Shown here piece after piece: positions 59,804 to 64,000 of a stretch of 64,000 nucleotides of DNA (position 1 is the first letter of the stretch; each line of letters begins with the position of its first letter). Location: the NCBI RefSeq assembly GCF_014648655.1, contig NZ_BMRN01000016.1, positions 62,001 to 126,000 on the forward strand, read 5' to 3'. The position numbers and the translations under genes are program-made. The DNA comes from Streptomyces atratus (lineage in GTDB: Bacteria > Actinomycetota > Actinomycetes > Streptomycetales > Streptomycetaceae). The notes beneath the pieces were generated by a model. The model had not been told where the DNA came from. It ran no database searches and saw only the letters and a program-made list of their open reading frames with translations.

Positions 59804-61932
59804 CCGACACAACGAGCGGCGCCGTCGCCGCACGCCCCGATCTGCTCGCCCTCACTGCGGACACGCTCGCGGCACTGGCCAACCGCGGCCTGGTCAAACG
59901 GGCCACGAAGGAGCTGGACGCGGGCACGGTTCCCGCTCTGACGACCGACCCGGACACCACAGTGCGAGCCCGCTTCGGTGACGGCACCACCACGGCGCTG
60001 CCGCCCGGCAAGGGTCTGGACGACGGCGAGTGCAGTTGCGTCGCACCGGGCGTGTGCCGCCACCTCATCGCCCTGGTGCTGGCCTATCAGCGCCGGGCCG
60101 AGGCCCGAACGGACGGCGGCGCCCCCGTCCCCGTCGCCGACTGGTCCCCCGGCAGCACCGACGACGCGGCCCTGGCCGAAGCCGTCGGCGCCCGTCCGCT
60201 CGCCGTGGCCCGCCGCACCTTCGAGCGGGGTTACGCCGCCGTTGTTCACCGTCCGTCCCCGGACCACCCCGAGCCCCGGGTCGAACTCCCCACCTGCACG
60301 GTGCGGTTCCCGGTCCCCGGCGAGATCGCGTACGCGCTGACGGATGCGGCAGCCTCGCTGCGCGGCGAGGTGGTGGCGCTCGCGGTCTGGGCGTTCCGGG
60401 CCGCCGACGCAGCGGGGACCGACGAGCGGTCCGCCCCCGTCCAGGTCGGCGGACGCGCCACCGCCCCGTCCGCGGCCGGGCCCGTACTCGACGCGGCCGT
60501 CGGGTTGGCGGGTGAACTGCTGGCGGAGGGCGTGGCCCATGTCGGACCGGTCCATGGCGGAGCCCTGGCACGGGCCGGTGCCGGGCTGACCGCCGAGTCG
60601 CTGCACTGGCCCGCGGGTGCGCTCGCCGAGTTGACGGACCAGCTCACGGCGTACGCCGACCGCAACGCCCATTACCGCCCGGAGCTGGTCGCCGCCCTGG
60701 TCACCGAGTTGTACGCGCGTAGGCGGGCCGCCACACTCCCCGGTGTACTGGGTACCCTCGAGGCCGGGGACACCCCGCTGCGCCGGGTCCGGCTCACCTC
60801 GCTCGGCTGCCGTGTACACGGCACACCGCAGTCCCTGATCTGCGAGGTGTATTTCGCTCATCCCGGTGCGGGCACCGTCCTCGTCCTGCGAAAGACCTGG
60901 ACGGCTGCCGAGGGCAAGGAGCTCACCGGCCACCTGCTGTCCACCCGCCGCGTCCTCGCCACGCCCCTGAGCTCACTGGCCGCCGGAAACCTGGTCAGCG
61001 AGAGCGTGCGGCGCACGCCGAGCCGCGCGCTGACGGTCGCCCGGGGCCGACTGGGCACGACGACCATCACGCCCGTCGGCGCCGCCTGGACGGAGCTTCC
61101 GGAACCGTTGCTCGTACGGGATCTGTCCGCGCTGACGGCGGGCTGGGAGGGCAGGGCACCCCGGCTGATCCGGCCGCGGATCGAGGCGGAGGCGGTCCAT
61201 GTCGTCGCCCTGTCAGAGGTGGAGAGCGTCGGTTACGACCCCGGCGAGCAGCGCCTCGAAGCCGTCGTGCGCGATGTCTCAGGGACCCCCGCGCTGGTGA
61301 CGTCGGGCCACCGGCCGGAGTGCCCCGGTGCGTTGTACGCCCTGGCCGACGCGCTGGAGGGCGGCGCCACGCACGTCAGTGGTTCGGTGCACCGCTCCGG
61401 CGGTGGAATCCGGATCGATCCGATCGCGGTGCTCACCCCTGCCGGGGTGGTCGTGCCGGATCTCGCGCCCGGTGACGGTTCCACGGCGTTGGCAGCGGCG
61501 GTGCACCGTCCGTCCGATCCGCTGACGGCGGTGCTGGACGAGGCGATATCCGCCATGTCGGCGGTGCCGCACAGCGGACTGCGCCATCTGAACAGCCCCG
61601 CCCGTTCCCGTATCGACGAGGCGGCGACCGCGCTGTCACACACCGGCCTGACCCGTGCCGCGACCCTGCTGCGCGCCTTCCTCGACGCCCTGGACAACGG
61701 CGCCGCGCCGAACGAGGAGGGCCTCGCCGCCCGTTGCGATGCGTGGCTGGAAGCACAGCTCCATCTCCTGGTCAGCAGCGAAGTCCGGTCTTCTCAGACG
61801 GAATTCGTGGCCGCGTCGGCACCCGTCCCGGGGCGGGTGCCGAAGGTGGATCAAGTAGTCGCCGGCTCGGCGGATCACGGGGCAGCGCGTACTCTCAGGG
61901 CCCTGATCGCTGCGCCTGGAGAAATCGTATGA
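59800..61932 (+). CDS. SWIM zinc-finger protein (YehQ-like)
   Basis: A 710-residue protein with an N-terminal SWIM finger, C78-x-C80 ... C86-x-H88 in ECSCVAPGVCRHLIALVLAY, a zinc site used for DNA or protein binding. The rest is a large mixed domain without a motif I can name (for example LTSLGCRVHGTPQSLICEVY and VHVVALSEVESVGYDPGEQR). It is the fifth coupled gene (ATGA overlap on both sides). The order WGR-DUF4132, MoxR, DUF5682, VWA, SWIM equals yehI-L-M-P-Q of E. coli. Confidence 0.88.
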   Translation: MTDTTSGAVAARPDLLALTADTLAALANRGLVKRATKELDAGTVPALTTDPDTTVRARFGDGTTTALPPGKGLDDGECSCVAPGVCRHLIALVLAYQRRAEARTDGGAPVPVADWSPGSTDDAALAEAVGARPLAVARRTFERGYAAVVHRPSPDHPEPRVELPTCTVRFPVPGEIAYALTDAAASLRGEVVALAVWAFRAADAAGTDERSAPVQVGGRATAPSAAGPVLDAAVGLAGELLAEGVAHVGPVHGGALARAGAGLTAESLHWPAGALAELTDQLTAYADRNAHYRPELVAALVTELYARRRAATLPGVLGTLEAGDTPLRRVRLTSLGCRVHGTPQSLICEVYFAHPGAGTVLVLRKTWTAAEGKELTGHLLSTRRVLATPLSSLAAGNLVSESVRRTPSRALTVARGRLGTTTITPVGAAWTELPEPLLVRDLSALTAGWEGRAPRLIRPRIEAEAVHVVALSEVESVGYDPGEQRLEAVVRDVSGTPALVTSGHRPECPGALYALADALEGGATHVSGSVHRSGGGIRIDPIAVLTPAGVVVPDLAPGDGSTALAAAVHRPSDPLTAVLDEAISAMSAVPHSGLRHLNSPARSRIDEAATALSHTGLTRAATLLRAFLDALDNGAAPNEEGLAARCDAWLEAQLHLLVSSEVRSSQTEFVAASAPVPGRVPKVDQVVAGSADHGAARTLRALIAAPGEIV

Positions 61933-62489
61933 GCTTGAATCCGGTATCCATCGACCGCGAGTCGGCCGCCGGTGCTGTCCTGCTGACCGGCATCCCGGGG
62001 AGTGGGAAGTCCACAGTGGCCGCTGCGCTGGCCGGCCGGCTCCGGATGTCGGCCCATATTGAGGTGGACGCACTCCAGCAGATGATCGTCAGCGGTGGGC
62101 AATGGCCCTCACCTGCCGAAAACGCGGAAGCCGACCGGCAGATCTTTCTGCGAGCTCGCAACGCGTGCCTTCTGGCGGACAGCTTCGCGCGGGCGAGTTT
62201 CGTCCCCGTGCTCGATGATGTGGTGGTCAGCCGTGCCCACCTTGACTTCTACCGCACGACGCTGGCGGCAGTGCCGCTCCACATCGTCATCCTGGCTCCC
62301 GGCCCGGCGGTCGCATGGCAGCGCAACCAGGCGCGGGAGAAGGTCTTGACCACGGACTGGTCGCCCCTGGATGAGCTGATGCGCTCCGAGCTCGGGCAGC
62401 AGGGAACCTGGATCGACAACGCTGCGCAGACGGTCGAAGAGACAGTCGAGGCGATCCGGTCGGTGACCGGTCTGGCGTCCATCCCCTGA
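61929..62489 (+). CDS. P-loop kinase-like ATPase (AAA_33), last gene of the operon
   Basis: A 186-residue P-loop protein with Walker A GIPGSGKST (about 20-28), a VEVDALQQM-like acidic switch segment, and LIVLDDVVVSRAH-like text (FVPVLDDVVVSRAHLDFYRT) as Walker B. It resembles small kinases such as chloramphenicol phosphotransferase-like and AAA_33 proteins, which phosphorylate small molecules, sugars or RNA ends. The ATG overlaps the SWIM stop (ATGA) after GGAG, so it is co-translated. It is not part of the E. coli yeh set and may be a lineage-specific addition. Confidence 0.8.
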   Translation: MSLNPVSIDRESAAGAVLLTGIPGSGKSTVAAALAGRLRMSAHIEVDALQQMIVSGGQWPSPAENAEADRQIFLRARNACLLADSFARASFVPVLDDVVVSRAHLDFYRTTLAAVPLHIVILAPGPAVAWQRNQAREKVLTTDWSPLDELMRSELGQQGTWIDNAAQTVEETVEAIRSVTGLASIP

Positions 62490-62877
62490 GTCGGTCAACC
62501 TCTACACCCGGTTCAGACCGGACCTGGAGAAGATCCGCGTCCCCCGGCCCGGAGGGCAGGCCCCGCAACAAGCCGGACAGCCTCGCCGCCGACAAGGCCC
62601 ACGGCAACGGGCCTGCCGCGAATACCTGTGGCGACGCGGCGTCCGGCGCCCGATCCCGGAGAAGAGCGACAGCCAGGCCGCCCGCCTCCGCGAAGGATCG
62701 CGCGGCGGACGGCCACCGGCCTTCGACGAAGAGCGGTGCAAGAAACGCAACACCGTCGAGCGGACCATCAACAAGTTCAAACACGCACGGGCCGTGGCGA
62801 CTCGCTACGACAAACGCGGGTACGTCTTCCTCGGCACCTCGACCGCGGTAGCCGTCGTCATCTGGCTTCGAGCCTGA
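62488..62877 (+). pseudogene. IS5-family transposase remnant
   Basis: The plus strand shows the C-terminal end of an IS5/IS1182-like DDE transposase: REYLWRRGVRRPIPEKSDSQ, GSRGGRPPAFDEERCKKRNT, then VERTINKFKHARAVATRYDK, with the third catalytic Glu in the VER motif. Upstream the matching text GRPRNKPDSLAADKAHGNG is in a different frame, so at least two frameshifts are present, and the N-terminal half with the two catalytic Asp residues is largely missing. No terminal inverted repeats were found. Confidence 0.7.
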
Positions 62878-62883
62878 TTGCCC

Positions 62884-63336
62884 TCACCAGGCCGGAGGCC
62901 GGGACTGGTCGCCGCCTTCGATCTCCTCCGGCCAGTCGATGGGGTGACTGTCCGTCCTGTTCAGGATCCCGGGGTCGGGTGGGAACGCTTCGTCGTGCGG
63001 TCTGGACCAGTAGGCCCGCCGCGTGCGCGGAAGGGGTATCTCCACCAGCTTGCCTTCGTGGATCATCCACAGCCCGAAACAGTCGTCCTCCTCGTCATGG
63101 ATCAGGACCTGCACTGTCTCCGGCCGGGGCCACGGCAAGGACTCCAGGTGCTTCAGCAGCCCTGATCTGCTGTGCATCCGCACGAACTCCGCACCCCAGC
63201 CGAACCCCCAGTTTCCGCCGGGCCGCATCTCGGAGAACGCGCCGTTCCAGGTGCGCGTGTCGTCGTGCCGCGTCAGTGGCTCCATGACCTCGTCCGCGTC
63301 CTGCGCCAGCACGATGACCTCAGCGATTCTGCTCAT
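62884..63336 (-). CDS. Hypothetical protein
   Basis: A 150-residue soluble, acidic protein that I cannot assign. Notable text: GGNWGFGWGAEFVRMHSRSG, VQVLIHDEEDDCFGLWMIHE and the Trp/Pro-rich end PIDWPEEIEGGDQSRPPAW. Small acidic proteins of this type in Streptomyces are sometimes immunity proteins of toxin systems, but nothing here proves it. The ATG at 63336 is chosen because the upstream frame is low-complexity; no strong ribosome site is present. It lies next to a transposase remnant. Confidence 0.55.
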   Translation of the reverse strand: MSRIAEVIVLAQDADEVMEPLTRHDDTRTWNGAFSEMRPGGNWGFGWGAEFVRMHSRSGLLKHLESLPWPRPETVQVLIHDEEDDCFGLWMIHEGKLVEIPLPRTRRAYWSRPHDEAFPPDPGILNRTDSHPIDWPEEIEGGDQSRPPAW

Positions 63337-63380
63337 GCCGGAATACCACCGTGAACCACGGATGCACCGCAACATCGCGC

Positions 63381-63485
63381 GTGCGCACACCGCGTCCTCG
63401 CGTCCGGTTCCTCCGGGCCGACGTGTTCGCATGGCAGCCGCCGCGCCGCTACGACACGGTCGCCCCGGGCTTCGTCGCTGAATAG
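63381..63485 (+). pseudogene. Possible methyltransferase scrap
   Basis: The plus strand reads VRFLRADVFAWQPPRRYDTV up to a stop at 63483-63485. This resembles the motif around QADLFxWxPxRRYDxV in class I SAM methyltransferases. Only about 33 residues can be read, so it is at most a leftover fragment. Confidence 0.35.
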
Positions 63486-63596
63486 CGCCCCGCGCCACCA
63501 GGCCGGCCCGCTCGTCGCCGGCCATTGAGCACGAGCCGAATCAAAGAAGCCCCTGGTAGGGTCCGCCGGGGTTCCACGACGCAATGGAGATGGTTC

Positions 63597-64000
63597 ATGA
63601 AGCTGCTCCCGCTGTTCCTCCGACGGCCGATCGAGGCGGTGTACGAGCGCCGACTGGCCGCCACCCTGGCAGGGCTGCCACGCCCGCAGCACGTCGGAAT
63701 CATGCTCGATGGCAACCGGCGCTGGGCCCGACAGGCGGGACACGCGGACGTCCGGGAGGGGTACCGGGCGGGCAGCGCCAAGGCGACCGAGTTCCTTGGC
63801 TGGTGTACTGCCGCAGGAATCGAGCACGTGACCCTCTTCATGCTCTCCGACGACAACCTGGGGCGCCCTGCCGAACAGCTCGGCCCGCTGATCGAGATCA
63901 TCGAAGAGACCGTCCGGGACATCACGGCCGTAGGCCGTCCCTGGGAGGTCCAGGTGATCGGCTCGCTCGACATGCTGCCCGGCGTCAGCGCCCGGGTACT
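63597..64000 (+). CDS. uppS: Polyprenyl (undecaprenyl-type) diphosphate synthase, partial
   Basis: The first 134 codons of a cis-prenyltransferase; it runs off the right edge. The catalytic text HVGIMLDGNRRWARQAGH contains the Asp of DGNRRWA that binds magnesium and diphosphate, followed by REGYRAGSAKATEFLGWC and VTLFMLSDDNLGRPAEQLGP. Such enzymes make polyprenyl diphosphate carriers for cell-wall synthesis or, in shorter-chain versions, terpenoid precursors. The ATG at 63597 follows GGAGA. The LSDDN text in place of the usual FSTEN suggests a variant, perhaps a secondary-metabolism paralogue. Confidence 0.9.
   Translation, partial: MKLLPLFLRRPIEAVYERRLAATLAGLPRPQHVGIMLDGNRRWARQAGHADVREGYRAGSAKATEFLGWCTAAGIEHVTLFMLSDDNLGRPAEQLGPLIEIIEETVRDITAVGRPWEVQVIGSLDMLPGVSARV

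Noticed and set aside
1..64000. tRNA, rRNA, intact insertion sequence, prophage or CRISPR locus
   Set aside because: No cloverleaf-type sequences, rRNA blocks, phage structural genes, terminal inverted repeats or spacer arrays were recognised by eye; a covariance-model and profile search would be decisive.

Overview
The window looks like chromosomal DNA of a Streptomyces or a close relative. The DNA is very GC-rich, GTG starts are common, and 4-bp ATGA/GTGA overlaps are frequent. The gene content also fits: a WhiB-like iron-sulfur protein, a two-domain laccase, an HTH/DUF397/anti-sigma-ATPase trio, a complete mce operon with built-in YrbE permeases and ATPase, and one regulator gene carrying the rare TTA codon. 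I saw no tRNA, rRNA, CRISPR array or intact insertion sequence.

Layout. 1-8050: tail of a UvrA-family gene, a diiron acyl-ACP desaturase behind an operator-like palindrome, a TPR protein, a WhiB-like protein, a two-domain VOC protein, an unknown protein, two head-to-head gene remnants (LLM monooxygenase and IclR regulator), and a SNF2 helicase. 8050-14162: a secreted redox set made of a two-domain laccase, a ThuA/PQQ-type sugar dehydrogenase fusion, and a cupredoxin/Ig-like/DUF1080 protein. 14175-17427: a DUF3533 membrane protein, then a LigD-type polymerase and an ATP-dependent ligase in divergent orientation (NHEJ-type repair). 17410-31015 (minus strand): a mce lipid-transport operon in the order ATPase, two permeases, MceA-F, four Mce-associated proteins, with a secreted transglycosylase at its end. 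31952-38516: three secreted proteins, a PucR-family regulator with a TTA codon, and an acyl-CoA dehydrogenase remnant. 38653-45102: ATP-grasp-like protein, DHA2 drug exporter with an extra C-terminal domain, YchJ, GlxA-type regulator, cupin, and a membrane-anchored repeat protein. 45122-48201: SAM methyltransferase and the HTH/DUF397/ATPase trio around a perfect 25-bp palindrome. 48323-51372: a methyltransferase followed by decaying gene fragments.

The most striking region is 51390-62489. A six-gene, translationally coupled operon encodes WGR-DUF4132, MoxR-type AAA+ ATPase, DUF5682, VWA, SWIM zinc-finger and P-loop kinase proteins. The first five match the yehI-yehL-yehM-yehP-yehQ gene set of E. 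coli, whose role is not established as far as I know. The sequence just upstream matches exactly the RecA/LexA-independent (PafBC-type) DNA-damage promoter motif tTGTCRgtg-N8-TAnnnT. The proposal is therefore a DNA-damage-inducible AAA+/VWA system in actinomycetes. The window ends with an IS5-type transposase remnant, an unknown protein, a methyltransferase scrap and the start of a polyprenyl diphosphate synthase gene.
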